Position numbers and translations under genes: made by a program. Below the pieces are notes generated by a model. It saw only the letters and a program-made list of their open reading frames with translations. It was not told the origin of the DNA and ran no database searches. Below, in pieces: positions 7,370-15,858 of a stretch of DNA of 64,000 nt. Source of the stretch: Sphingobium lactosutens (lineage in GTDB: Bacteria; Pseudomonadota; Alphaproteobacteria; Sphingomonadales; Sphingomonadaceae); the NCBI RefSeq assembly GCF_013393185.1, contig NZ_QJQX01000073.1, forward strand, positions 62,001-126,000, given 5' to 3'. Numbering within the stretch: position 1 is the stretch's first letter; every line of letters starts with the position of its first letter.

Positions 7370-8941
7370 CTAGCTGCAGGCTGCTCCCAACCGCCGGTTC
7401 GCATCGCGCGCGGACGGCCGCATGGCCTTGAGGGCAAGCACTTCCCATTCCTGCACCGCCAATGCGGCATGGCTCCTGTCGTCGCCCGATGCCATCATGA
7501 CCGCTCGCAGGCAACGCACATGGATCGGCGGAAAGGATACCGTCTGAAAGCCGCCCGATTGCGTACCATAACCGCTCGCGCCCGGCACCGGCTTCCAGCC
7601 ACCCTTTGCCCGGCTATCCCAATATTCCAGATGCCAGGCCGCCGGCGGCGCGACACCGACATTGGCCCCCGCCGGCTGGTCGTTCCAGAACCAGATGCGC
7701 GATCCGTCTATCGTCACCGCCTTGTCCCAGCGATATTCGATCCATTGGCTTGCCGGATTGCTGGGCGACCAGCTGCCCCACATGTCGGGCGGCAGCGGTG
7801 CGACCTTGGTGATCCCGTCGTTCAGCGATTTGATCCAATATTGCACCGGCACCGGTTCGTTGGACACTTTCACCGACGCTGCCGGAGCGATATTGCGGCT
7901 CGGCGGCAAGGACGGCTGCGGACGCAAGGTTGGCACCACGGTCCGGATACGCGCCGGCGTCACGCTGTCGTCCCAGTCTAGCCGATCAAGCGCCACGCTC
8001 CGCCGGAAATGCCCGCCGCCCTGCGCATCGGCCGTATGATAGGCCAGATACCATTGTCCCTTATATTCGACCGCGCCCGAATGGGACGTGGTCGAGGATA
8101 CCGGCTTCAGCGCCACGCCGCGATAGGTCCACGGCCCCATTGGCGAGGGCGCGGTGCCATAGGCGATGCAGGCGTGATAGACGGCGGGCGTGCAGTCCGA
8201 CGTCGACCCCGCCTTGTTCCCGGCATAGAGCATATAATAGACGCCCTTGCGCTTCATGATCCAGGGCGCCTCGAAGAAGCCGGTCAGCCCCTCGATCGCC
8301 TGCTCCGCGCCTTTGGGGCTAACCATGTCGCGCTCCAGCTCCATGCCGAGCAGCTTCCCGAACGTCCCCCAATAGAGATAGATCCGGCCGTCATTATCGA
8401 TCAGCACGGTCGGGTCGATATTCTGGATGTCGTTGACGACCGGCACGCGCTGCGAAATGATCGGCCCCGACGGATGCGCGTCGCGCCACGGACCGGTCGG
8501 ACTATCCGCCACCGCCACACCGATGGCGAAGCGATCCTTGGCGTCGCTATTCTTCTCGAGCACCGGCGCGTAGAAATAATATCGCTTGTCCGGTCCCTGG
8601 ACGATCTGCCCGGCATAGGCCCGCGCCTCCTCCGCCCAAGCGAAGACATTCTCCGGCTTGGCGATGTCGGGATAATGGGTCCACTTGCCCGACTTGGGAT
8701 CGTCGGTCCTGAGCAGTTGCCATTCGCCCATGATGAAATCATTGACGTCGGGCGGCGCTTGATCGCGCCCCGCCAATATCCACAGCGCCCCGTCCGCGAC
8801 GAAAGGCGCCGGGTCGGTCGAATAATAGTCGCCATCGGCCAGGATCGGATTGCCCGGCACGCTGATCTGGCGCGTCTCCTCCGCCCAGGCGGGCGCGACC
8901 AGCGCGATCAAGGCGAGGCCCGCAAACAGTTTATTCCTCAT
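7370..8941 (-). CDS. Secreted glycoside hydrolase family 43 enzyme with C-terminal beta-sandwich domain
   Basis: About 523 residues with a signal peptide (MRNKLFAGLALIALVAPAWA). The five-bladed propeller (about 25-330) carries the expected acids: the Asp in STDPAPFV (about 43, base), the Asp in NIDPTVLID (about 176, pKa modulator) and the Glu in FFEAPWIMKR (about 224, acid). GH43 enzymes mostly cleave alpha-L-arabinofuranosides or beta-xylosides. The last 170 residues (WSPSNPASQWIEYRWDKAV onward) look like a discoidin-like carbohydrate-binding sandwich. The ATG at 8941 overlaps the end of the DUF885 gene by 11 bases, so translation is coupled; an upstream in-frame ATG at 8965 would spoil the signal peptide. 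Last gene of the operon. Confidence 0.88.
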   Translation of the reverse strand: MRNKLFAGLALIALVAPAWAEETRQISVPGNPILADGDYYSTDPAPFVADGALWILAGRDQAPPDVNDFIMGEWQLLRTDDPKSGKWTHYPDIAKPENVFAWAEEARAYAGQIVQGPDKRYYFYAPVLEKNSDAKDRFAIGVAVADSPTGPWRDAHPSGPIISQRVPVVNDIQNIDPTVLIDNDGRIYLYWGTFGKLLGMELERDMVSPKGAEQAIEGLTGFFEAPWIMKRKGVYYMLYAGNKAGSTSDCTPAVYHACIAYGTAPSPMGPWTYRGVALKPVSSTTSHSGAVEYKGQWYLAYHTADAQGGGHFRRSVALDRLDWDDSVTPARIRTVVPTLRPQPSLPPSRNIAPAASVKVSNEPVPVQYWIKSLNDGITKVAPLPPDMWGSWSPSNPASQWIEYRWDKAVTIDGSRIWFWNDQPAGANVGVAPPAAWHLEYWDSRAKGGWKPVPGASGYGTQSGGFQTVSFPPIHVRCLRAVMMASGDDRSHAALAVQEWEVLALKAMRPSARDANRRLGAACS

Positions 8942-10703
8942 CGGGATAAGGCCCTTTCCCGCCATCTATAATCAGCTGATCGACCCGCTGGTCGATCACA
9001 GGCAACGGCACCGCGCCCAGCGCCAGCACCGCGTCATGGAAGGCGCGAATGTTGAACTTCGACCCCAGCGCCTTCTCGGCTTTCTTGCGTGCATCCACAA
9101 AGGCCAGCTCGCCCATATAATAGGACAGCGCCTGCCCCGGCCAGGCGATATAGCGGTCCACCTCCGTCTCGATCTCATGATCGGACAAAGCGGTATTGTC
9201 GTGTAGATAATCCTGCGCCTGTTTGCGGGTCCAGCCCATCGCATGAATACCGGTATCGACCACCAGCCGCGACGCGCGCCATGCCTGATAACTCAGCATC
9301 CCGAAACGGTCATAGGGCGTTTCATACATGCCCATATCCTCGCCCAGCGCCTCGCAATAGAGCGCCCATCCCTCGCCATAGGCCGACAGATAGGTGTCGC
9401 GGCGGAAAGCGGGGAGATCCTTATTCTCGGCCGCCAGCGGCATCTGCATCGCATGGCCCGGCGCGCTTTCATGCAGTGTCAGTGCGACCTGCGAATAGAA
9501 GGGACGCGAGGGGAGATTGTAGGTGTTGACCAGATAGATGCCCGGCCCGCCGCGCCCGCCGGTATAGAAGGGCGCGATGTCATCGGGCACCGGCTTGATC
9601 GCAAAGCGCATCCGCGGCATCCGCCCGAAATATTGCGACGCCTTGCCGTCGAAACTCTTGGCGATCCAGGCGGCGCGGTTGAGCAGTTCCTGCGGGGTCT
9701 TCGCATAAAATTGCGGATCGGTGCGCAGGAAGGTGAGGAAGGCCGGCAGGTCGCCCTTGAAATCGACCTGGCGCATCACCTCGCCCATCTGCCCCCGGAT
9801 GCGCGCCATTTCGTCGAGACCGATCCGGTGGATCTGCGCCGGGCTTTTGTCCAGCGTCACGAACTCGCGGATCTTGGACTGATAATAGGCCTTGCCGTCG
9901 GGCAGCTTGTAGGCCGCCAGTTCCTTGCGCGCGCCGGGAATATAATCCTGTCGCAGGAAGGTCAGCAGCGTCTGGTGCGCCGGGATCACCGCCTGCGTGA
10001 TGGCCGCCTGCGCCTCACTCCGCAACTGCGCCTGCACATCGGCCGGGATGGTCGCGGGCAGCGCCTTGAACAGCGTGTAGAAGGGATTCTCCTCGACGCT
10101 CTTCGCCTTGACCACCTGCTCGACGCCAATGTCGCGGCCCTGAAGCGTGATCTGCGACGGGGTGAAGCCGCGCTTCAACCCGGCCCGCATATTGGCGATC
10201 TGCTGGTCGTAGAAACGCGGAACGTCGCGTAGCATCGCGATATAGCGCCGCGCCGCCGCCTCGTCGCGCAGCGGATCGCGCGCCCAGCCGGCTAGGTCGC
10301 CCCAGAAGCTGGTGTCGGCATTCAGCGGCTTCTCATAGTCGCGATAGCGTTGCTCGGCCAGCAGCGCGTCGATCTGCCCCTTGTAGACGGCGAAATTGAC
10401 CTTCTGCGCCGGCGACAACTGGTCCACCCTGATCGCCGCCAGTTGCTTCTCGACTTCCTCCCAGCGCGCCAACCGTGCGGCCTGCGCCTTGGGGCCGACA
10501 TCGGGCAGGGCCAGCGCCTGATCCTTGGGACCATCCTCGCTGGGGCCGAACTGCTTCTGCCGCCAGTCATATTCGGACGTAGAGATCGCCTCGAACGCCT
10601 GATCGGCCGATTGCGCCGCGGGCTGTGCGCCACCGGGGGCCGACGCCAGGCTGATGAAGGCCGCGCCTGCAAGCAGCCATTTGCGGCCGCCAAAGATCGT
10701 CAC
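8931..10703 (-). CDS. DUF885 family protein, putative secreted metallopeptidase
   Basis: 590 residues with an N-terminal signal segment (WLLAGAAFISLASAPGGAQ). The C-terminal half has the DUF885 hallmark HESAPGH (His411, Glu412, His417) and a downstream YGEGWALYCEALG helix, together resembling the zinc site of M3/M32-like peptidases. The family is largely uncharacterised, so peptidase activity is inferred. The start is GTG, sharing the four bases GTGA with the stop of the upstream Ldh-family gene. In an operon with an arabinosidase and an imino-acid reductase, a periplasmic peptidase trimming deglycosylated peptides would make sense. Confidence 0.82.
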   Translation of the reverse strand: MTIFGGRKWLLAGAAFISLASAPGGAQPAAQSADQAFEAISTSEYDWRQKQFGPSEDGPKDQALALPDVGPKAQAARLARWEEVEKQLAAIRVDQLSPAQKVNFAVYKGQIDALLAEQRYRDYEKPLNADTSFWGDLAGWARDPLRDEAAARRYIAMLRDVPRFYDQQIANMRAGLKRGFTPSQITLQGRDIGVEQVVKAKSVEENPFYTLFKALPATIPADVQAQLRSEAQAAITQAVIPAHQTLLTFLRQDYIPGARKELAAYKLPDGKAYYQSKIREFVTLDKSPAQIHRIGLDEMARIRGQMGEVMRQVDFKGDLPAFLTFLRTDPQFYAKTPQELLNRAAWIAKSFDGKASQYFGRMPRMRFAIKPVPDDIAPFYTGGRGGPGIYLVNTYNLPSRPFYSQVALTLHESAPGHAMQMPLAAENKDLPAFRRDTYLSAYGEGWALYCEALGEDMGMYETPYDRFGMLSYQAWRASRLVVDTGIHAMGWTRKQAQDYLHDNTALSDHEIETEVDRYIAWPGQALSYYMGELAFVDARKKAEKALGSKFNIRAFHDAVLALGAVPLPVIDQRVDQLIIDGGKGPYPDEE

Positions 10704-11725
10704 GCCATTTCCCCTTCCAGCAATGCCAAAATGTCCCGATGCAGTTGCGCCGGGATGCGGACGCCTTCCGCGTCCGATTGCGCTCGCGCGACATAGCGCC
10801 GCGATCCGGGCAGGCGTGCGCCTTGTCCCGTAATCGCGTCGAACATCGCTTCGGCGCGACGCAGATGATCCTCGACGCTGGCGCCCAGGAAACCGGCCGG
10901 ATCGAGAGCGATCACCAGTTCGCCGCCGATCGGCGATCCCATGCGGCCCTGATCGGCCGCCATCGATTCTGCGCTGGTCATGTCGCCGATCAGCGGCCCG
11001 GCGATCAGTTCGACCATCGCCGCCAGCGCCGACCCCTTATGCCCGCCGAATGTGCGCATCGCGCCGTCCAGTACTGCCTTGGGATCGATCGAAGGATGGC
11101 CTTCGGCGTCATAGCCCCATTCGGGCGGGATGGTCTTGCCCGCGCGCCGATGCAGTTCGATCTCGCCCCGTGCCACCGCGCTGGTGGCGAAGTCGAACAC
11201 GAAAGGATGCCCGCCTAGACGGGGCCAGCCAAAGGCGATCGGATTGGTCCCGAATACCGGCTTCGTCCCACCCTCCGGCGCGACCCAGGCATGGCTGGGC
11301 GTGAAGGCAAGACCCACCAGTCCCGCATCGGTCAATGCCTCGACCTCCGGCCAGAGCGCCGCAAAATGCACGACATTGTTCAGCGCCAGCGCCGCGATGC
11401 CGAAGTTGCGCGCCTTCTCGATCAACAGCGGCAGGCCGCGCTCGAACGGCAGCTGCGCGAAACCGCCCTTGCCATCGACGCGAACCAGCGCGGCGGCCGG
11501 TTCGCTCACTACCGGCACCGCATCGGGCACGACCACGCCGCGCTCGATCGAATTGGCGGCCACCAGCAGGCGATACAGACCATGCGACGCACAGCCGTCT
11601 CGCTCGCCCGCCACCATCGTTCGGGCGACGGCGGCGGCATGATCGGGCGCCAGGCCGCGCCCCTCCAGCACCTTCCGGGCCAGCGCATCGGCTTCCGCAA
11701 GGGTCATCGCGACCATGTCAGTCAT
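10700..11725 (-). CDS. Ldh-family oxidoreductase, probable delta1-pyrroline-2-carboxylate reductase
   Basis: 341 residues of the malate/L-lactate/ureidoglycolate dehydrogenase fold, distinct from Rossmann dehydrogenases. Family marks include GERDGCASHGLYRL, the nucleotide-contacting FGTNPIAFGWP and FVFDFATSAVARGEI, and GGHKGSALAAMVELIAG. Within this family the imino-acid reductases (delta1-piperideine/pyrroline-2-carboxylate) are used in trans-3-hydroxyproline and D-amino-acid use, and that fits the neighbouring hydroxyproline genes. Malate, lactate or sugar-acid substrates cannot be excluded. It overlaps the GH127 stop by ATGA at its start and the DUF885 gene at its end, so it is fixed in the middle of a coupled operon. 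Confidence 0.78.
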   Translation of the reverse strand: MTDMVAMTLAEADALARKVLEGRGLAPDHAAAVARTMVAGERDGCASHGLYRLLVAANSIERGVVVPDAVPVVSEPAAALVRVDGKGGFAQLPFERGLPLLIEKARNFGIAALALNNVVHFAALWPEVEALTDAGLVGLAFTPSHAWVAPEGGTKPVFGTNPIAFGWPRLGGHPFVFDFATSAVARGEIELHRRAGKTIPPEWGYDAEGHPSIDPKAVLDGAMRTFGGHKGSALAAMVELIAGPLIGDMTSAESMAADQGRMGSPIGGELVIALDPAGFLGASVEDHLRRAEAMFDAITGQGARLPGSRRYVARAQSDAEGVRIPAQLHRDILALLEGEMA

Positions 11726-14097
11726 GCGGCGGTCGCCGGCTTGGCCGTGAACAAGCGCACGCCGAACACCGGCCCGGCCGAGCTGCGATCATGCGGCACG
11801 AAGCGCACCTTGACGCTGTTTTTGCCCTTGATCAGCGCTTCCGGGATCGGATAGTCGACGTCCAGGAACTTGCCGGGCTTGTCATTATCCAGGCTCTGGG
11901 TGGCCAGCTTCACATTGTCGACCAATATGTCGAAGCTGCGCTTGCGCTCGCCGCCCCAATAGGTCGCCTGTAACAGCAGCGGCCCTGGCTTCACCTTCAT
12001 ATTGAACTCGAAATAGCCCCCTGACCGCGCATCGCGGCCATTACGTCCACGATAAGAGGCGGGATAGCTCAGTTCCGACGTCAGCGCATGGTCGCGCTCC
12101 GGCTGCATCTCACCCAGGTGCATGATGTCGATCGAGCGGGCGGCCAAATCCTTCTGCCGCGCCTGTTCGGCGAGGAAAGCGGCCTCTTCCGTCTTCCAGG
12201 CGCTTTCGGAGAAACGCTTGAAATAGACCGCGCTGCGCCGTTCATACTGGCTATAAAAGGGTACGAAGGCCAGGTTCGCCGGCCGGATGATATTCTGCGT
12301 GCGATAGCGCGGCCGGTCCGACACGATCGGCGCAAAAGCCGTCAGCGGGTCTTCGCCCACCATTGCCGGTTCCACGCCATTCCAGTCCATTTCCGCCGGA
12401 CCAAGGTCAGCCGCCATCACCATCGGCCCGCGCACCACTGCCACCACATCGGGCGCACCCGGCGCGGCTTCGAGGCGCAGATCGAGCGGCAGGCTCAGCG
12501 CCACCACATCATCCTTCTTCCAGCGCCGCGTGACGACCGCATAGCCATTGGCGGGCTTCACCGACAACGGCGCGCCATTCACCGTCAGGCCAAATCGCCC
12601 ATTCGCCCAGCCGGGAATGCGCAGCGCCAGCGAAAACGCCCCCTGCTTCACCGCGTCGATCGTCAGCTTGATGTCGGGCTTGAAGGGATATTCGGTGTCC
12701 AGCGTCAGGCCCACGCCCTTCGCCTTCCACTGCGCTTCGGATGGGATATAGAGATTGACGAACAAGGTGTCGTCGCCTTCCCAATAGATGGAATCACCAT
12801 GCTTGGCGTGGCTTTCCATGCCCGAACCGACGCAGCACCAGAAAGCGTCCTCGTCCGGCTGTGAATAGCCGCGCGGCGCGCCGCTCATCATCGGCGTCAT
12901 ATAGGTGAAGCCGGCATTGGCCGGGTTCTGCGCGGACATGACATGGTTCAGATGCGCGCGTTCATAATAGTCGAACAGCGCACCGTCGGGTTGCCAACCG
13001 TAGAGATGTCGCGTCAGCTTCAGCATATTATAGCTGTTGCAATGTTCGCAGGTGGACTCGGTCAAGTGTAACGCGACCGTGTCCGGCTCGAAGAAATATT
13101 CGCGGTCGGCATTGCCGCCGATGACATAGCTGTGATGCTGCGTCACCCGGTCGAAGAAGAAACGGGCGGCACGGCCCGGCTCCTCCTTGCCCGTCAGTTC
13201 ATGAATGCGGGCGAGGCCAATCAGCTTGGGCACCTGCGTATTCGCATGGAAATTGGCGAGCTTATCTTCCTGCGCGACCAGCGGATCCAGAACCTTTCGG
13301 TCATAGATGCGCTCCGCCACCGCTAGCCAGCGCGCGTCGCCGGTTCGCGCATAAAGTTCGGCATAGCTGTCATTCAGGCCACCATATTCGCAGTTCAGCA
13401 ATTCCTGCATCTGCGCGTCATTGAGCGCCGCGAACACTCGTTCGAAATAGCCGCCAAGCCCGATCACCACGTCCAGCGCCTTGGCATTGCCCCAGGCGCC
13501 ATGCACGTCGAGCAGACCGGCGAAATATTTGTGCACCGTGTATAGCGGCGACCAGCTACCATTGAGGTCGAAGCCGCCCGACTTGATCTGCCCCTTCATC
13601 ACTTCAGGGAAAATCTGCTCGCCATCGACGATCTGGCCGTCCTTGGTCTTGCGGCCCAACGCGCCGATATAGCCGTCTTTGCGCTGCGCCTGACACAGCG
13701 CCAACTCGTCGACGATATAATCGGCGCGGCGGCGGCATTCCGCATTGCCGGTCTGCTGCCAGCCCAGCACCAGCGCGGTGATATAATGGCCCAGCGTATG
13801 GCCGGCGATCGTGTCGGATTCCCAGCCGCCATAGATCGGCGCCTTGGGTTCCAACCCTGCATATTTGCGGAAATTATGCAGGAAGCGATCCGGGCTGAGC
13901 GAAAGGAGATAGGCGATGTTGACTTCAACCGCCGTCGCATAATCCGATGGGTGCAGGCGCACGTCCGTCAGCGGTAGCGGCTTTGCCCGCAACGGAATCC
14001 GTGGCGCGATCGTCGCCATGCCCGAGAAGGGAACGGTGCACACAGCAAGGGCAGCCACCCCCGCCAGCCACTCGCGGCGATTGGCTTTCATCTTCAA
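11722..14097 (-). CDS. GH127 beta-L-arabinofuranosidase, Tat-exported
   Basis: 791 residues. A twin-arginine-like signal (NRREWLAGVAALAVC) precedes an (alpha/alpha)6 barrel (about 40-440) and C-terminal beta-sandwich domains. The unusual cysteine/glutamate zinc site of GH127 can be read: Glu351 and Cys353 in TCEHCNSYN, and Cys421-Cys422 in FWCCVGSG. Characterised members such as HypBA1 remove beta-L-arabinofuranose from hydroxyproline-linked arabino-oligosaccharides of extensin. First gene of a four-gene operon whose members overlap by 4-11 bases. A perfect 19-bp palindrome lies 16 bases before the ATG. Specificity is inferred from the family and neighbours. Confidence 0.9.
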   Translation of the reverse strand: MKMKANRREWLAGVAALAVCTVPFSGMATIAPRIPLRAKPLPLTDVRLHPSDYATAVEVNIAYLLSLSPDRFLHNFRKYAGLEPKAPIYGGWESDTIAGHTLGHYITALVLGWQQTGNAECRRRADYIVDELALCQAQRKDGYIGALGRKTKDGQIVDGEQIFPEVMKGQIKSGGFDLNGSWSPLYTVHKYFAGLLDVHGAWGNAKALDVVIGLGGYFERVFAALNDAQMQELLNCEYGGLNDSYAELYARTGDARWLAVAERIYDRKVLDPLVAQEDKLANFHANTQVPKLIGLARIHELTGKEEPGRAARFFFDRVTQHHSYVIGGNADREYFFEPDTVALHLTESTCEHCNSYNMLKLTRHLYGWQPDGALFDYYERAHLNHVMSAQNPANAGFTYMTPMMSGAPRGYSQPDEDAFWCCVGSGMESHAKHGDSIYWEGDDTLFVNLYIPSEAQWKAKGVGLTLDTEYPFKPDIKLTIDAVKQGAFSLALRIPGWANGRFGLTVNGAPLSVKPANGYAVVTRRWKKDDVVALSLPLDLRLEAAPGAPDVVAVVRGPMVMAADLGPAEMDWNGVEPAMVGEDPLTAFAPIVSDRPRYRTQNIIRPANLAFVPFYSQYERRSAVYFKRFSESAWKTEEAAFLAEQARQKDLAARSIDIMHLGEMQPERDHALTSELSYPASYRGRNGRDARSGGYFEFNMKVKPGPLLLQATYWGGERKRSFDILVDNVKLATQSLDNDKPGKFLDVDYPIPEALIKGKNSVKVRFVPHDRSSAGPVFGVRLFTAKPATAA

Positions 14098-14112
14098 AAC
14101 ACTCCTATTGAA

Positions 14113-14131
14113 TATCGTATACTATACGATA
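14113..14131 (-). promoter_or_regulatory. Perfect 19-bp operator palindrome before the GH127 operon
   Basis: TATCGTATACTATACGATA is perfectly symmetric about the C at 14122. Its arm recurs at 3866 and 7195. The form resembles GntR/FadR-type operators. Bound 16 bases from the start codon, a dimer would block translation initiation or early transcription, which suggests repression lifted by a hydroxyproline- or arabinose-derived effector (inference). Confidence 0.75.
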
Positions 14132-14157
14132 AACGGCTTGACCTTCCTGTCAATCCT

Positions 14158-14649
14158 TTATTGTTGAGCGTTGTCCCGAGCCTCAGAACCTGTTAAATTG
14201 CTTATGAAGGCAAACGGTTGATACCATGGCGATGTAAGTCGCACAGTCGATGAGTATCCCATAGGCTCTGCCACCGAGAACTTGCTTTGCGAGTAGGCCA
14301 TAGATCGAATTTCTGGAGCGCCAATCATTCCGCTGCCCCGGGCTGAGTGTGAAACGCACATTAACCCAAGTCCATCAACCCTTGTGGTAATCCAATTCGG
14401 TCCGACTGCTCTTGAAGACAAGCGACGCACATCCTGTGCAACAGTTGGTGAAAGCGCGCAGTCTGGCGATGGATCGAGATGTCCTATCCCGCGTGCAGGT
14501 TGAAGGCGGGCTCCAATGCTGGCGGAACCAAAGGAGCTGGCAGCCCTGCTCCAGAGCATCGACTTTTGACCTAAAGCTGGGCTAGCGTTGCGCGCTATTG
14601 CGTCGGTCACACATTGGAACGGCAGTGCATGAGCGGGCACCTTCGGCAT
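14158..14649 (-). CDS. Doubtful hypothetical ORF (or decayed sequence)
   Basis: An open frame of 163 codons with no family I recognise. Its base composition is more AT-rich than its neighbours, residues are dominated by S, A, R and P, and there is no good ribosome-binding site at its ATG. It has no signal peptide, membrane helix or motif. The stretch lies between the GH127 promoter and a divergently oriented Lrp-type regulator and may be a remnant of inserted or decayed DNA. Treat it as unproven. Confidence 0.2.
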   Translation of the reverse strand: MPKVPAHALPFQCVTDAIARNASPALGQKSMLWSRAASSFGSASIGARLQPARGIGHLDPSPDCALSPTVAQDVRRLSSRAVGPNWITTRVDGLGLMCVSHSARGSGMIGAPEIRSMAYSQSKFSVAEPMGYSSTVRLTSPWYQPFAFISNLTGSEARDNAQQ

Positions 14650-14674
14650 ATGGTGTCCTTCAGGGGGATATAAG

Positions 14675-15598
14675 TTGGACTATTATGACGCTCTCAATAC
14701 CGGAATCATAGAGGTATTGAAGGAGGATCCGAGAGCCAGCACCAAGAGCATAGCCGAGGCGCTGCAAACGTCCGAAGCCAAGGTAGCAGCGAGGATCAAG
14801 GCGCTGACCGGGAACAAGATGATCCAGGTCGTTCTCAAGCAGAGCATCCATGCGAGCGATCCCACCAGCGTCACGACCATCATCGAACTCTATGTCGACG
14901 ACCCCAAGGCGCTGCCCGAGGTGGAGGCGGCGGTCTGCAAGTTCGACGAAGTCTTCAGTGCCTATGGCACCACCCGGCGACCGGAGATCATCGTCAACTG
15001 CCGTGCGCGTTCCCCGCGCGAACTGAACGATATCGTCATGCGGATGGCGAGAGAAATTCCGCATCTCAGCCAAATGCGGACCTTGCCGATTCTCGACCTT
15101 GGTCGATACAGCACGACGCTCGGCGCCCTTGGCATGCGCGAGCGGAAGCCCCCGGTGGAAGGCGACGTCGGCGACCAGTTGATCCGGCTGTTGCAAGAGG
15201 ATGGCCGGCAGTCCGTCAGCGCCCTGTCGCGCCAATTGGGCCTGTCCGTGACGGCAACGCGCTATCGGATGGAACAATTGCTGAAGCGGCCGGGCGTGAG
15301 CATCGGGCTGGTCTGCGAATCCCGGGCAGCAGGCTTCACCACATGGTTCGATGTCCGGATCAGCGTCGCGCCCGCGCATCTGGAGGCGGCGCTGGATCGT
15401 TTTTCCGAACATGATGGCGTGCGCGTAGTCGCGCATCTGGCGGGAGAAGAGAATCTCAACCTTTTCCTTGTCATGCAAACGCTTGAAGAAGTCGATGACT
15501 TCGTCCGCGACGAAATCCGCCCGCTGCCGGGATTGATCAACTTCTCGATGCTGCGTGTGCTGCGCGTCTTCAAATACGACTATAATTTCGATCTCTGA
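14675..15598 (+). CDS. Double-module Lrp/AsnC-type transcriptional regulator
   Basis: 307 residues, about twice the size of a normal Lrp/AsnC protein. Two copies of the pattern are visible: a first winged helix (about 5-58, with RASTKSIAEALQTSEAKVAARI) and ligand-binding module (about 64-145), then a second winged helix (about 166-205, RQSVSALSRQLGLSVTATRYRM) and module (about 210-300). TTG at 14675 is the best start, eight bases after GGGGG; no ATG fits. It precedes a TonB receptor and a run of redox genes in the same direction and is the natural candidate for their regulator. The second half is homologous to the fragment at 54169-54564. Confidence 0.82.
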   Translation: MDYYDALNTGIIEVLKEDPRASTKSIAEALQTSEAKVAARIKALTGNKMIQVVLKQSIHASDPTSVTTIIELYVDDPKALPEVEAAVCKFDEVFSAYGTTRRPEIIVNCRARSPRELNDIVMRMAREIPHLSQMRTLPILDLGRYSTTLGALGMRERKPPVEGDVGDQLIRLLQEDGRQSVSALSRQLGLSVTATRYRMEQLLKRPGVSIGLVCESRAAGFTTWFDVRISVAPAHLEAALDRFSEHDGVRVVAHLAGEENLNLFLVMQTLEEVDDFVRDEIRPLPGLINFSMLRVLRVFKYDYNFDL

Positions 15599-15742
15599 CC
15601 CCGGTTGGCGAGGGTGCGCTTCCTCGGTCGTCGCATGCGGCCAGCGGCTCCACCCGGCGGCGCCTCCGGCCCAATTTTCCGTTGGACAACAAGATGGAAA
15701 TTCGTTTTCGCCTATATATAAAAGTTTTTATAGTCATTTAAA

Positions 15743-15772
15743 TTGACACCGATCCAATCCATCTCGTATTTG
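15743..15772 (+). promoter_or_regulatory. Possible promoter of the TonB receptor/redox gene run
   Basis: TTGACA (15743-15748) and TATTTG (15767-15772) are separated by 18 bases in the only AT-rich part of the 260-base gap 15599-15858. The -10 element is weak, so this is a suggestion. No other feature was seen in the gap. Confidence 0.3.
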
Positions 15773-15858
15773 ACTATTAGTGCAACGCACTTCCTCAAGG
15801 TGGCAATGATCACCGGTCAAGCCCGCGGCGCACTCAGATAGAATAGGGAGGGGATGGA

